Origin: UMGS1668 sp035447605
Lineage (GTDB): Bacteria; Bacillota; Clostridia; Oscillospirales; Ruminococcaceae
NCBI GenBank assembly: GCA_035447605.1
Contig: DAOTHJ010000018.1
Span: forward strand, 1-40,821
Length of the DNA: 40,821 nt
Reading direction: 5' to 3'
Shown here: in pieces, positions 30,482-38,766 of the stretch
How positions within the stretch are numbered: position 1 is the stretch's first letter
How the letters are laid out: the number at the start of each line of letters is the position of its first letter
Made by a program: the position numbers and the translations under genes
Notes under the pieces: model-generated
Databases searched by the model: none
Seen by the model: only the letters and a program-made list of their open reading frames with translations
What the model was told of the DNA's origin: nothing

Positions 30482-30733
30482 TCAAGCTTGGAGGCCGTGC
30501 TCCTGACGCTCCATGTTCTCAATCACGACGTCGAAGATGTCCCCCAGCGAGGCGCAGTACTCGAGCACCTTCCACGGCGTGTTGGTGTGAAAATGCACCT
30601 TGATCAGGTCCTCGTCGCCGACGGCGAGCAGACAGTCGCCCTCGATATTCTTTGTAATGTAGTCGTGGATTCCATCCTCGGAGAGGTCGTGGCCTTCGAT
30701 CAGCAGTTGGGTATCAAATTTGTAAGTAAGCAT
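30482..30733 (-). CDS. Stand-alone FakA/DAK C-terminal-like domain
   Basis: An 83-residue protein equal to the middle/C-terminal domain of FakA (fatty-acid kinase, DAK phosphatase family): YKFDTQLLIEG at the start, then LLAVGDEDLIKVHFHTNTPWKVLEY and VIENMERQ near the end. In FakA this domain is fused to a kinase domain; here it is alone. It may regulate or partner a DegV/FakB protein, one of which lies 6 kb away, but no link is shown. AAGGAG suits the ATG at 30733 (8 nt); the ATG at 30739 is too close to it. Confidence 0.75.
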   Translation of the reverse strand: MLTYKFDTQLLIEGHDLSEDGIHDYITKNIEGDCLLAVGDEDLIKVHFHTNTPWKVLEYCASLGDIFDVVIENMERQEHGLQA

Positions 30734-30739
30734 GTTCAT

Positions 30740-31012
30740 TCTCCTTTATCTAATTCTATATGGGGTCATGCGGATTCCGGAGCCCGGATGTTTCCGCGCG
30801 GACGGCGGCTCTTTTTTCGATCATATCACACTTCTTTCCATAAGGGAAGGCCCGTTTTCCGCCGGAAGAGAGGCGGTTTATTTTGCGTGGCTTTCCAGTC
30901 CGGGCGCTTTTATCGGAGAGCGCAAAAACCGGATGATTCCGGCATTTCATGAGCTTGCGGTGGAATTTGCTTTCTGTTTGACGGGCCGCTTTAAAAAATT
31001 TTTGAGAACCGG
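30740..31012. other. Intergenic region between divergent genes, no gene recognised
   Basis: About 270 nt upstream of both the FakA-CTD-like gene and padR. Open frames exist on both strands but lack ribosome sites and motifs. Confidence 0.55.
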
Positions 31013-31041
31013 TTGACAAATGGCAAACTACTGAATATAAT
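31013..31041 (+). promoter_or_regulatory. Consensus sigma-A promoter of the padR operon
   Basis: Perfect TTGACA (31013-31018), 17-nt spacer, perfect TATAAT (31036-31041). The -10 box is inside the PadR palindrome. Confidence 0.93.
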
Positions 31042-31048
31042 TCAGTAG
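31028..31048. promoter_or_regulatory. PadR operator
   Basis: TACTGAAT-ATA-ATTCAGTA flanked by C and G is a perfect palindrome over the -10 box. PadR-type repressors bind sites of the form TACT-N-AGTA, so this is an autoregulatory operator. Confidence 0.85.
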
Positions 31049-31098
31049 TAGACAACGGATTATATTTTTTCGCTGCCGCGGCGAGGAGGGAAACATCT

Positions 31099-31425
31099 TT
31101 GAATGCGCAATATAAAAAAGGCGTGCTGGAGCTGTGCGTGCTTTCGCTGTTAAAGCAGCGCGACCGCTACGGATACGAGATTTCGGAATACCTGTCGAGG
31201 CATATCGACATCGCGGACGGCACGGTCTATCCGATTTTAAGAAAGCTCAAGAGCGACGGCCTCGTGGATACCTATTTACAGGAGGAGAGCGGAGGGCCGC
31301 CGAGAAAATACTATTCCCTGACGCGGCTAGGGCGGGAAACCTACCGGAACGACAAAAAGGAATATCTTGATTTTGCAAAAGCGATTGAAACGCTGCTGGA
31401 GGAGGATGAAGATGACAAAGAGTGA
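31099..31425 (+). CDS. PadR-family transcriptional repressor
   Basis: A 108-residue winged-helix protein: YKKGVLELCVLSLLKQRDRYGYEI (first helices), IADGTVYPILRKLKSDGLV (recognition helix and wing), PRKYYSLTRLGR (wing), then a short dimerising helix. Start is TTG at 31099 with GGAGGG 8 nt before it. It is followed by a DUF1700 gene whose ATG overlaps its end, the standard PadR-DUF1700 pair of Bacillota, in which PadR controls its own operon and the membrane partner passes envelope-stress signals. Perfect palindrome over the promoter shows autoregulation. Confidence 0.93.
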   Translation: MNAQYKKGVLELCVLSLLKQRDRYGYEISEYLSRHIDIADGTVYPILRKLKSDGLVDTYLQEESGGPPRKYYSLTRLGRETYRNDKKEYLDFAKAIETLLEEDEDDKE

Positions 31426-32122
31426 ATATTTGTCCCGGCTCGGGAGCGAGCTGAAAAAGAATCATGTGGCCGACCTTGAAGAGATCCTTGAAGAATACGA
31501 ACAGCATTTCGCCTTCAAGCTGGCGGACGGCTTCTCCGAGGAGGAGATCGCCGCGAAGCTCGGTTCCCCGGAGACGATCGCAGCGCAGTTTGCGGGCGAA
31601 AAGGGAGAAAGAGTAAAAAGTTCCGGGGGCAAAGTGTTCGTCACGGCCGCCATGTCGTTTGTCGCCCTGTTTGAGGGGATGGCCGATCTTCTGTTCTTTG
31701 CGTGGGCGGCCGCGGTCTGCGTGTTCTCGCTGGCTTCGGCTGGCATCGGCGCCGCCCTGATCGGCCGGTTTAACGCCGCGGGGCTGATCCCGGAGATGCC
31801 CTATGCAAGCGCGTTCATCTTCGGCGTCTGCTTTCTGGCGTTCGCCGTCTTTCTCGCCGCCGGGGCGTACTATTTCTTCGCGTACGCCAGACAGATCGTG
31901 AAGGCCGGCATCCGGTGGCACAGAAACGTGGCTTCCGGCAATACGCTGCCGCCTCTGCCGTGGAATCCGCAGTTTTCCGCAAAGACATGGAGAAGGCTGC
32001 GCACGGTGCTGCTGTGGTCGGTGACGGTGTTTGGAATCACTTTTATTCTTGGAATGATTGTCTCTCAGATGCTCTCCGGCGCGCTGGGATTCTGGCACGC
32101 CTGGAACTGGTTCGTTCAGTAA
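31412..32122 (+). CDS. DUF1700 (HAAS-type) membrane protein
   Basis: A 236-residue membrane protein. The cytoplasmic N-terminal domain (1-75), TKSEYLSRLGSELK through EEIAAKLGSPETIAAQFA, is the HAAS/DUF1700 domain that works with PadR partners. Four hydrophobic segments follow (about 84-108, 132-155, 192-222 among them). The ATG at 31412 has GGAGG 6 nt before it and overlaps the padR stop. Confidence 0.9.
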   Translation: MTKSEYLSRLGSELKKNHVADLEEILEEYEQHFAFKLADGFSEEEIAAKLGSPETIAAQFAGEKGERVKSSGGKVFVTAAMSFVALFEGMADLLFFAWAAAVCVFSLASAGIGAALIGRFNAAGLIPEMPYASAFIFGVCFLAFAVFLAAGAYYFFAYARQIVKAGIRWHRNVASGNTLPPLPWNPQFSAKTWRRLRTVLLWSVTVFGITFILGMIVSQMLSGALGFWHAWNWFVQ

Positions 32123-32135
32123 AGAGGAGATCAAC

Positions 32136-33062
32136 ATGAAAACCATTGTCATTACCGGCGCCACTTCCGGCATCGGTCTGGAAACTGCGCGCATTTTGAC
32201 CCGGCGGGGCTTCTTCGTGATCGGCATCGGGCACAGCGAGGAGACCTGCCGGCGGGCAAAAGAGGAGCTTCTTTCGCAAAATCCGGATGCAAAAATCGAT
32301 TATTTTTCGGCCGACCTGATGCAGCAGCGGGAAGTTCTGCGCGTATCGGAGGAGATCGCCGCCCGCCTTTCCGCGGACTGCGGCGGCGAGCTGTATGCGC
32401 TGATCAACAACGCGGGCTGTGTCCGAAGCTGGTACTGCACGACCGACGAGGGCTATGAGCAACAGTTTGCGCTCAACCATCTCGCGGGCTTTCTGCTGAC
32501 CTACAAGCTGCTCCCGTTTCTCAAAAAAGCGGGCGGCAGGGTGATCATGACCGGCAGCCAGTCGCACAAAGGCATCAAGGTGCACTGGGAGGATGTCATG
32601 CTGCGCCGCGGCTACAATCCGCTGACCGCCTACAAGCAGTCGAAGCTGTGCAACCTGCTGTTTGCCAAAGGGCTCAACGATCGCTGTGCCGCATCCGGGG
32701 TCTGCACCCGCGGCGTCGACTTTTACGGCGGCACCCGCTTTCAGTGTTTTCCCGCCGCATCCGGCATCCGCGCCTATGTGGTCGACCCCGGCCTCGTGAA
32801 TACCGACATCGGCAACAAAAAGACGGGCGCGCTCGTGAATTTCATCTGGACGCTCCGTAAACGCCACGGCGTGCCGCCCGCGGTGCCCGCGGAGACCTAC
32901 GCATTTTTGTGCGGGCAGGAGAAAGCGCCGGAAGGGCTTTATTATAACCTCTGCAAAGAGAGCGCCTACAGCAGACAGGTGACGGGCGAAAACGCGGACC
33001 GGCTGTTCGCACTCAGCGAGCGCCTGTGCGGCATCCGCTACGGCGGGGAGGAACCGGTATGA
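32136..33062 (+). CDS. Short-chain dehydrogenase with internal duplication
   Basis: A 308-residue NAD(P)-dependent oxidoreductase of the retinol-dehydrogenase-like SDR group. TGATSGIG (7-14) binds the cofactor; NNAG (90s), the Ser in TGSQS, and Y-K in TAYKQSK make the active site. Before the usual VDPGLVNTDIG motif an extra 22 residues are inserted, beginning AASGVCTRGVDF, which copy the following AASGIRAYVVDP. The substrate is unknown. RBS GAGGAGA; read in line with padR, DUF1700 and a second SDR gene. Confidence 0.88.
   Translation: MKTIVITGATSGIGLETARILTRRGFFVIGIGHSEETCRRAKEELLSQNPDAKIDYFSADLMQQREVLRVSEEIAARLSADCGGELYALINNAGCVRSWYCTTDEGYEQQFALNHLAGFLLTYKLLPFLKKAGGRVIMTGSQSHKGIKVHWEDVMLRRGYNPLTAYKQSKLCNLLFAKGLNDRCAASGVCTRGVDFYGGTRFQCFPAASGIRAYVVDPGLVNTDIGNKKTGALVNFIWTLRKRHGVPPAVPAETYAFLCGQEKAPEGLYYNLCKESAYSRQVTGENADRLFALSERLCGIRYGGEEPV
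32689..32787 (+). repeat. 66-bp in-frame duplication inside the SDR gene
   Basis: GCCGCATCCGG occurs at 32689 and again at 32755, each followed by a diverged 22-bp stretch ending in GTCGAC (32715-32720 and 32781-32786). Offset is 66 bp, exactly 22 codons, so the frame is kept. Confidence 0.75.
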
Positions 33063-33874
33063 ACGTTCTGATCACCGGAGCGGCCGGCGGCCTTGGGCGG
33101 GCCCTTGCCACGGAATGCGGCCGCCGCGGATACAACCTTTTTCTGACCGACGTGAACGAAGAGGGGCTTCGCTGTATTCAGAGCGGTCTCGAGCGGCAGT
33201 TCGGCGTCACAGTTGCAGCAAAGGCCTGCGACCTCACCAGCGCCGGGAGCGTGGACGACATGCTGGACGTTATCGACCGGTGCAACCTGCGTTTTGATAT
33301 GCTGCTCAACGTCGCGGGGCTGGATTTTGAGGGCGGCTTCATGGGGCGCGAACGGGAGAGCATCGTGAAGATCGTTTCGCTCAACGACGCTGCGACGCTG
33401 CGCATCACCCATGCCGTTCTGGAACGCCGCAGACCGGGCAGGCATTTTACCATTATCTTTGTCTCGAGTCTGGCCTCGATGTTCCCCATGCCGCTCAAGG
33501 CGACCTATGCCGCCTCCAAGCGGTTTCTGCTGGATTTCGCCGTCTCCCTGCGTCAGGAGCTGAAAAGTCAGGACGCGAATGTGCTGGTGCTCTGCCCGGG
33601 CGGCATGGTCACGACGAAGGAAGCGATGGAGGGCATCGCCGCGCAGGGCTTTTGGGGCGGCGCGACAACCAATCCGCTGGAGATGGTCGCCCGCAAAACG
33701 CTCGACCGCGCCCTAAAGGGAAAAGGCGTCTATGTGCCGGGCGTCCTCAACCGGGCGCTCTCCTTCTTTGGGGAAATCGTGCCTCCCTCCTATGCGGCGG
33801 CGGTGATTTACCGGAGGTGGAGCCGCGCTCAGAGCAAATGGCTGCCCCCGGCCGCACCACACGGGGCCCGGTGA
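33059..33874 (+). CDS. Short-chain dehydrogenase
   Basis: A 271-residue SDR oxidoreductase. TGAAGGLG (6-13) is the cofactor loop, NVAG follows, the catalytic Ser is in FVSSLAS and the Tyr-Lys pair in YAASK; CPGGMVTT follows. The start ATGA overlaps the stop of the previous SDR gene, with GGGGAGG before it, so the two are translationally coupled. Two linked SDRs suggest two steps on one substrate, which cannot be named. Confidence 0.9.
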   Translation: MNVLITGAAGGLGRALATECGRRGYNLFLTDVNEEGLRCIQSGLERQFGVTVAAKACDLTSAGSVDDMLDVIDRCNLRFDMLLNVAGLDFEGGFMGRERESIVKIVSLNDAATLRITHAVLERRRPGRHFTIIFVSSLASMFPMPLKATYAASKRFLLDFAVSLRQELKSQDANVLVLCPGGMVTTKEAMEGIAAQGFWGGATTNPLEMVARKTLDRALKGKGVYVPGVLNRALSFFGEIVPPSYAAAVIYRRWSRAQSKWLPPAAPHGAR

Positions 33875-33972
33875 CGGAGAACCGGTTTCGCCCTCTTCTA
33901 TTTTCCGGAATATCGGTTATAATAAAAGAAAAGAAGCCGTATTTGTTTGGAGAAAAAGAAGGAGGTGCGGAC

Positions 33973-35838
33973 ATGAATGCTTTTTCCCGGTCGGTCTCGC
34001 GGATTTTTCAAGGGGCGGCAAAGGCGTTTCAGACCTTTCCCGCCACGATCGCCTGCGCGTTTGCGTTTGCAGTCATCACAGGAATTCGAATCCAACTGGA
34101 TTGGCCCGAGCAGGAGGCCTACAATTTCCTGTTTAACTGTCTCCACTGGGCCTTCGCACTGGGGGCCGTCTTTAGCCTGGCGGCCACAACCGCGGCCCAC
34201 AGCCGGTATAACAACGCCAGAGCGTTTTGGATTGCCAACCTGAGCGGCCTCGCAGCCGCGGCCGTGGCATTCCTCGCGCTCTATCTGTCAGGAAAGACGG
34301 CAGCCGCCGGCGTATCCCAATACCAAACGATCTCGTCTTTGGCCGCCGCACGGGTCGGCGCGGCCATTCTGGTCAGCTTTATCGCCTTTATCGTGCTGGC
34401 CGCCTACCCGAAAGATCAGTCCGATTTTTCACGCTCGCTCTTTATGACTCAGAAGGCGTTCTTCATCGCCCTGATCTATGGCGCGGTGCTCATGGGCGGC
34501 TTCTCCGGAGTTGCGGGTGCCGTGCAGGCGCTGCTCTACCGGGATATGAGCGAAAAAGTCTATATGTATCTCGGCACACTGGCGGGATTTTTGGCTTTTA
34601 CCATCTTTGTCGGGTATTTTCCCGACTTCCGGAAGGGAGAGACGGATGAGCACCGGGAATCCGTGCAGAAGCAGCCGCGCTTTATTGAAATTCTGTTTGG
34701 CTATATTATGGTTCCGATTGTGCTCGCCCTGACCGTCGTTTTGCTGCTCTGGGCCGGAAAAACCGTCGTGACCGGAACATGGCCCGCGTTTGAGCAGCTT
34801 TCCGGCATCGCCGCCGCCTATGCGGCCGGCGGAATCTGGCTCCACATCATGGTCACCCGCTACGAAACCGGACTCGCCGGCTTCTACCGCCGGATCTACC
34901 CGATTGCCGCGCTGGTGATTCTCGCATTCGAGGCTTGGGCGCTGGCCGTCCAGTTGGGCAAATGGGGCCTCAAGACGACCGAATATTTCTTCCTCCTGAT
35001 CTGGGTGGTGACGGTTGCGGCATCCGTTCTGCTGATGCTCATAAAATCCAAGTCCCATACGATCATTGCGGCGCTGCTCTGCGCGGCGGCCGTTTTCTCC
35101 GTTTTGCCGGCGGTGGGGTACCAGGCGCTTCCGGTTTCCGCGCAGGTTGGCAGGCTGGAAACGTTGCTGACCGAAAACGGCATGTTTGAGAATGGTCAGA
35201 TCATTCCCGCCGCCGCCGAGCCGGAGCGTTCCGTGCGGGAATCCGTCACCGACTCGGTCAACTTCCTCGCTTACGCAGAGGACGCAAAGCTGCCGGAATG
35301 GTTTGACAAAAATCTTGGCCAAGGCGACGTGTTCAAAGCCAAACTTGGTTTCGAGCAGACATGGCCGCAGGACGAAAATACGCCCGGCGAAAATGCGAAT
35401 GACTACCTGTCGACCTATCTGACGCTGCCGTCCGGAGCCGTCGACATCGGCGGCTACCGCTGGGCGGTCAACCCGGTGGGCTATAAGACGGAGACCGGGC
35501 AGGATGCGGTCACCATCGACGGCGACCGGGGCACCTACCAGATCTACTGGACGCAGAACACCGCGGACGGCCTACCGAACCTCAAGATTCTGCTGGATGG
35601 CAGCGTGATTCTGGAGGAGGACATGAGCGGGTATATCGGCCGGATCACCGAGGCGTTCCCGCCGAGCACGGGAGATACCTCAACGGCGACCCTCGCGGAC
35701 ATGAGCGTGCAGCTGGAAAGCCCGGAAATCACCGTGCTGCTCGTCTTCAGCGACGTCAGCATCAGCGTGAATACCCGTCTCGATTCGATCAGTTACTGGC
35801 TCAATCTGAGCGCGCTGTATCTGAGCGAGAAGCCGTAA
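33973..35838 (+). CDS. DUF4153-type integral membrane protein
   Basis: A 621-residue protein with about a dozen hydrophobic segments in residues 20-410 and a C-terminal soluble domain (about 415-621) with several TL/VDIGGYRW and ILLDGSVILEE stretches, probably beta-rich and outside the membrane. The family has no known function. GGAGGT stands 7 nt before the ATG. A TATAAT at 33918-33923 may be its own promoter, though the -35 box is poor. Ends at a strong terminator. Confidence 0.85.
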   Translation: MNAFSRSVSRIFQGAAKAFQTFPATIACAFAFAVITGIRIQLDWPEQEAYNFLFNCLHWAFALGAVFSLAATTAAHSRYNNARAFWIANLSGLAAAAVAFLALYLSGKTAAAGVSQYQTISSLAAARVGAAILVSFIAFIVLAAYPKDQSDFSRSLFMTQKAFFIALIYGAVLMGGFSGVAGAVQALLYRDMSEKVYMYLGTLAGFLAFTIFVGYFPDFRKGETDEHRESVQKQPRFIEILFGYIMVPIVLALTVVLLLWAGKTVVTGTWPAFEQLSGIAAAYAAGGIWLHIMVTRYETGLAGFYRRIYPIAALVILAFEAWALAVQLGKWGLKTTEYFFLLIWVVTVAASVLLMLIKSKSHTIIAALLCAAAVFSVLPAVGYQALPVSAQVGRLETLLTENGMFENGQIIPAAAEPERSVRESVTDSVNFLAYAEDAKLPEWFDKNLGQGDVFKAKLGFEQTWPQDENTPGENANDYLSTYLTLPSGAVDIGGYRWAVNPVGYKTETGQDAVTIDGDRGTYQIYWTQNTADGLPNLKILLDGSVILEEDMSGYIGRITEAFPPSTGDTSTATLADMSVQLESPEITVLLVFSDVSISVNTRLDSISYWLNLSALYLSEKP

Positions 35839-35914
35839 GTTCGCAAACGGCCGGGCGCTTTTCAGCATGATTCCCACGGGGCGTTCCCGCAGGAAAATCC
35901 GGTTTTTTAAAGAA

Positions 35915-35954
35915 CCCCGAGCCCTTTTTACCGGAGGGACTCGGGGCTTTTTTT
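35915..35954 (+). terminator. Terminator of the DUF4153 gene
   Basis: CCCCGAG (35915-35921) pairs with CTCGGGG (35940-35946), followed by CTTTTTTTT. Confidence 0.9.
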
Positions 35955-35969
35955 ATGGAAAAGGAAGAA

Positions 35970-36165
35970 CCGTCCGCCGCGGATGAAAAAGGGGGTCTGA
36001 AGATTTTTTATCGGGGATCACGACTTTCTGCATTGGGAGCAAAATTGCCCGCCGCGGATGGAGAGCAGTCACGTCAAAGGCCCGGAATAAAGAAAATCAA
36101 AGATTTTTTATGAAAGATGGCGCCGATTTTTTGCGAAGAGGGAAACGGCCCGCCGCCGAATTTTC
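35970..36165. repeat. Degenerate local repeats in the 3' intergenic region
   Basis: CCGCCGCGGATG at 35974 and at about 36050, a variant CCCGCCGCCGA at about 36149, and AAGATTTTTTAT at 36000 and 36100 with a variant GATTTTTTGCG at about 36125, occur in the same order. The region 35955-36314 holds no recognised gene. Confidence 0.5.
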
Positions 36166-36314
36166 GGGGCAAAACCGGCCTCGAATTGCCGGATTGCTTT
36201 GCCGGAGGGCCTATACGCCAAGACAAAGAGACGGGCGGCAACAAAACGGCGCGTCTCCGAGAGCAGCAGGGACGGCGGCGGCTTCATGGGGAGAAGCCGT
36301 TTTCTGCCGGTGCG

Positions 36315-36986
36315 TCAGAGCACATATTGGAGAATGCAGACGGCGTGCAGGACGCACCCGATATCGACGAACACATGAAAGACCGCGTGCAGGTATTTTT
36401 TCTTCTTCCCCAGCCCGTACAGAACGGCGCCCAGCGTATAGGCGATTCCGCCCCAGAGCAGCAGAAGCATCCCGGGCCGGGTCAGCGCCTCGGCCGCGGA
36501 CCGGACGGCCATGACGATCAGCCAGCCCATCGCCAGATAACAAGTCATGGAGAACAGGGCAAATTTTTTGAGGTCGATCGCCGTCAGGGTCACCGCCAGC
36601 GCGGCAAGCCCCCACTCCGCCCCGAAGATGCTCCACGCGAGCACCGGATGCTCGGGCCGGATGGCGGAGAGCAGGATGGGCGTATAGGAGCCGGCAATCA
36701 GCAGATAGATGACGCAGTGATCGATCGCCTGCATGACTTTTTTGGCCGTGCAGGGCTTCATCCCGTGGTAGACGCTCGATACCGTAAAGAGTCCGATCAT
36801 CGAGAAACCGTAGATGGCGCTCCCGACGATGGCCCACGGATCCTGATGCTTAACGGAGATCACGATGGCAACAATAAGGACCGCGACGCCGAAAACGACG
36901 CCGAAGATATGGGTTCCCATATTGACGAGCTCTTCCGTCCTGCTGTAGTTTGGAAGCTCACGCTCCCGTATCGGAATTCGTTTCAT
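36315..36986 (-). CDS. Hemolysin III family (PAQR/YqfA) membrane protein
   Basis: A 223-residue protein with seven hydrophobic segments. The conserved metal-site residues are present: Ser and His in SSVYHG (68-73), Asp in AIDHCVIYLLIAGSYTP, and two His in LHAVFHVFVDIG near the end. PAQR proteins are predicted zinc hydrolases of the membrane; the name hemolysin III is historic. AGGTGA lies 7 nt before the ATG. It starts 6 nt after the DegV-family gene, so both are one operon. Confidence 0.93.
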   Translation of the reverse strand: MKRIPIRERELPNYSRTEELVNMGTHIFGVVFGVAVLIVAIVISVKHQDPWAIVGSAIYGFSMIGLFTVSSVYHGMKPCTAKKVMQAIDHCVIYLLIAGSYTPILLSAIRPEHPVLAWSIFGAEWGLAALAVTLTAIDLKKFALFSMTCYLAMGWLIVMAVRSAAEALTRPGMLLLLWGGIAYTLGAVLYGLGKKKKYLHAVFHVFVDIGCVLHAVCILQYVL

Positions 36987-36992
36987 GGCGCG

Positions 36993-37859
36993 TCACCTAT
37001 GGATGCCGTAGAAAAATACGGCGAGCGTGCCGGGGCCGACATGCGATCCGGTCACCGGCTCAAAACAGACGGTCAGGATATCGCCGCTGCAGCCGTGCTC
37101 GCGGAGCTGCTGCGTCAGACGTTCCGCATCCTCGGGGCAGTCCGCTTGTGAGATCCCGACAGGCTCGCCGAAATCGGAGACGAGCTCCTGATACGTTTTC
37201 ACGAGCTCTGTGAGCGCTTTTCTCCGGCCGATGGTTTTGCCGTGGAGGACGATTTTGCCCTCCTCGTCGCCCATCAGGATGGGTTTGATCTGTAAAATAT
37301 TGCCGAGCATGGCCGCGGCGCCCGAAATGCGTCCGCCTCTTTTTAGGTACACCAGATCCTCCACGGTGAAATACTGACAGACCGAATCGCTCTTCTCGGT
37401 CGTCCGGGAGACGACCTCTTCAAAAGAGGCTCCGGCGTCTTTAAGCTCGGCCGCATACAACACCGGGAGCCCCTCGCCCAGAGAGGCGGCGCGGGTATCG
37501 ACGGCGGCGATCTTCCGTTCCGGATACCGTTCCCGCATTTCGTCCGCGGCGATGGCGGCGGAATGATAGGTGCCGCTGACTCCGCTGGAGATCCCGATGA
37601 AGATCACGTCGATTCCGGCGGAGAGGCTCTCCTCAAATGCGTCGCAGAACGCGCCGACATTGACCATCGAGGTCTGGACGGCGGCGCCCTTTCTCATGGC
37701 GTCATAAAAAGCCTTGCCGTCGAACGGGGCTCCGTTGTCTCCGGCGGCGGAATACTCCCTGCCGTCGACCGTATAGTGCAGCGGAACCACGCCGAGCTCA
37801 TATTTCGCAATCAGCTCGTCCGGCAGATTCGCGGCGGTATCGGTGTAAATTTTAAACAT
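36993..37859 (-). CDS. DegV/FakB-like fatty-acid-binding protein
   Basis: A 288-residue cytoplasmic protein of the DegV fold, which holds a fatty acid for phosphorylation by FakA. TDTAANLPDEL (6-16), QTSMVNVGAF (T-S pair contacting the carboxylate), GISSGVSGTYHSA and the later YLKRGGRISG are family hallmarks. The ATG at 37859 has AAAGGA before it; the frame is open to 38087 but that part has no motif. Its usual partner FakA is not here, though a FakA-like single domain is encoded at 30482-30733. Confidence 0.93.
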   Translation of the reverse strand: MFKIYTDTAANLPDELIAKYELGVVPLHYTVDGREYSAAGDNGAPFDGKAFYDAMRKGAAVQTSMVNVGAFCDAFEESLSAGIDVIFIGISSGVSGTYHSAAIAADEMRERYPERKIAAVDTRAASLGEGLPVLYAAELKDAGASFEEVVSRTTEKSDSVCQYFTVEDLVYLKRGGRISGAAAMLGNILQIKPILMGDEEGKIVLHGKTIGRRKALTELVKTYQELVSDFGEPVGISQADCPEDAERLTQQLREHGCSGDILTVCFEPVTGSHVGPGTLAVFFYGIHR

Positions 37860-38191
37860 GTCTGCAGATCCTTTCGGTGCTCCGCGGGAAGGGCGGTGTT
37901 CCGTTGCCGGAAACCGCGGCCCTTTTGCGAAGCCTTTTTTTGTAAATGTTTTTTGCGGAATCCATCCGTACCTCTGCTGTCGGGCGGCAGCCGGATGAAA
38001 GGCCCGCTCCCGGATGAGTTCCCGCTTTCGGAACGATTCCGGTTCGGGCGAATGGAGCGGCGGCTTCGGGCGGGACGGTTTATCCACGCCCTTCTTTATG
38101 GGGATGGGGGAGGAAAGCCGCTATGTCTCATATTTTACCCACAGCGGGGCATCCGACGCAATCTATTGTTCTCTTTTCGGATTCTCTCGGG
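37860..38191. other. Intergenic region, no gene recognised
   Basis: About 330 nt upstream of the DegV-family gene with no recognisable promoter boxes, RNA fold or protein family. Confidence 0.5.
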
Positions 38192-38241
38192 AAAAAAGAG
38201 AGAGTAGAGCGAAACAAGGTTCACCCTACTCTCTCTTTTTT
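38192..38241. terminator. Long perfect stem-loop with A and T flanks
   Basis: AAAAAAGAGAGAGTAG (38192-38207) pairs perfectly with CTACTCTCTCTTTTTT (38226-38241). It works as a terminator in either direction, yet no gene ends close to it on the plus strand. It stands between the ferritin-like gene and the DegV gene. Confidence 0.75.
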
Positions 38242-38496
38242 GGATTCTACGATTCGGAGACTCCGGAGGTTTGCCGGCGGTTCCTCAAAAAACGCGGGAT
38301 CCCGGCTCTAAAAAAGGCATAAAAACCGCCGATTTTCCGCCGGAACGAAAAAACGGGACGTTCCGCCCTGTAAAGCTTTCCGCAGAGCGCAGTCTCCGGG
38401 AAAGAGACCGCCTTGCGCATCGCCATGCCCCGGATCATATCCCCGCCAATGTAAAGAGCCGGGCCGGGGAATTTTAACGATCCGGATGCCTGATAA
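38242..38496. other. Intergenic region with an open minus-strand frame, not called
   Basis: A frame on the minus strand (38247-38663) overlaps the small ferritin-like gene in another frame. Its part between 38300 and 38470 reads like coding sequence (GDMIRGMAMRKAVSFPE), but it has no start, no ribosome site and no family I know. It may be the remains of a gene. Confidence 0.3.
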
Positions 38497-38526
38497 ATAA
38501 AACGGCAGCCGGAACCGACCGACTGC
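38497..38526 (-). terminator. Terminator of the small ferritin-like gene
   Basis: CGGCAG (38501-38506) pairs with CTGCCG (38521-38526), with an inner CGG/CCG stem; on the minus strand TTTTATTT follows. Confidence 0.75.
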
Positions 38527-38535
38527 CGCCGCGGG

Positions 38536-38766
38536 CTATTCTTCTTCATATCCCTGCAAAATCTCGCGGAACTTTGAGGCGTGAAGCCCCTCCTCCTCCG
38601 CGCAGTCCGCGAAGATTCTGGCGGCCTTCTCGTCGTCCTCGGTTTCCCTCGAATAGCATTCAAAATCCCTTACGAGCTCCATGGAATTCTGCCATGCCCG
38701 GAGCAGCCTGTCCCGGGTAGTAATTTTGATTTCGTCTTGATGATCCGTTGCGGATACCCCCTTCAT
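38536..38766 (-). CDS. Small ferritin-like helical protein
   Basis: A 76-residue protein. It resembles half a rubrerythrin/ferritin domain: helix ITTRDRLLRAWQNSMELVRDFE and helix EDDEKAARIFADCAEEEGLHASKFREIL, with Glu and His spaced EE-x2-H (EEEGLHASKF) as in diiron sites. Two such chains could make a four-helix bundle; similar small proteins occur in Clostridia. The ribosome site before the ATG is weak, and no better start exists. Confidence 0.65.
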   Translation of the reverse strand: MKGVSATDHQDEIKITTRDRLLRAWQNSMELVRDFECYSRETEDDEKAARIFADCAEEEGLHASKFREILQGYEEE

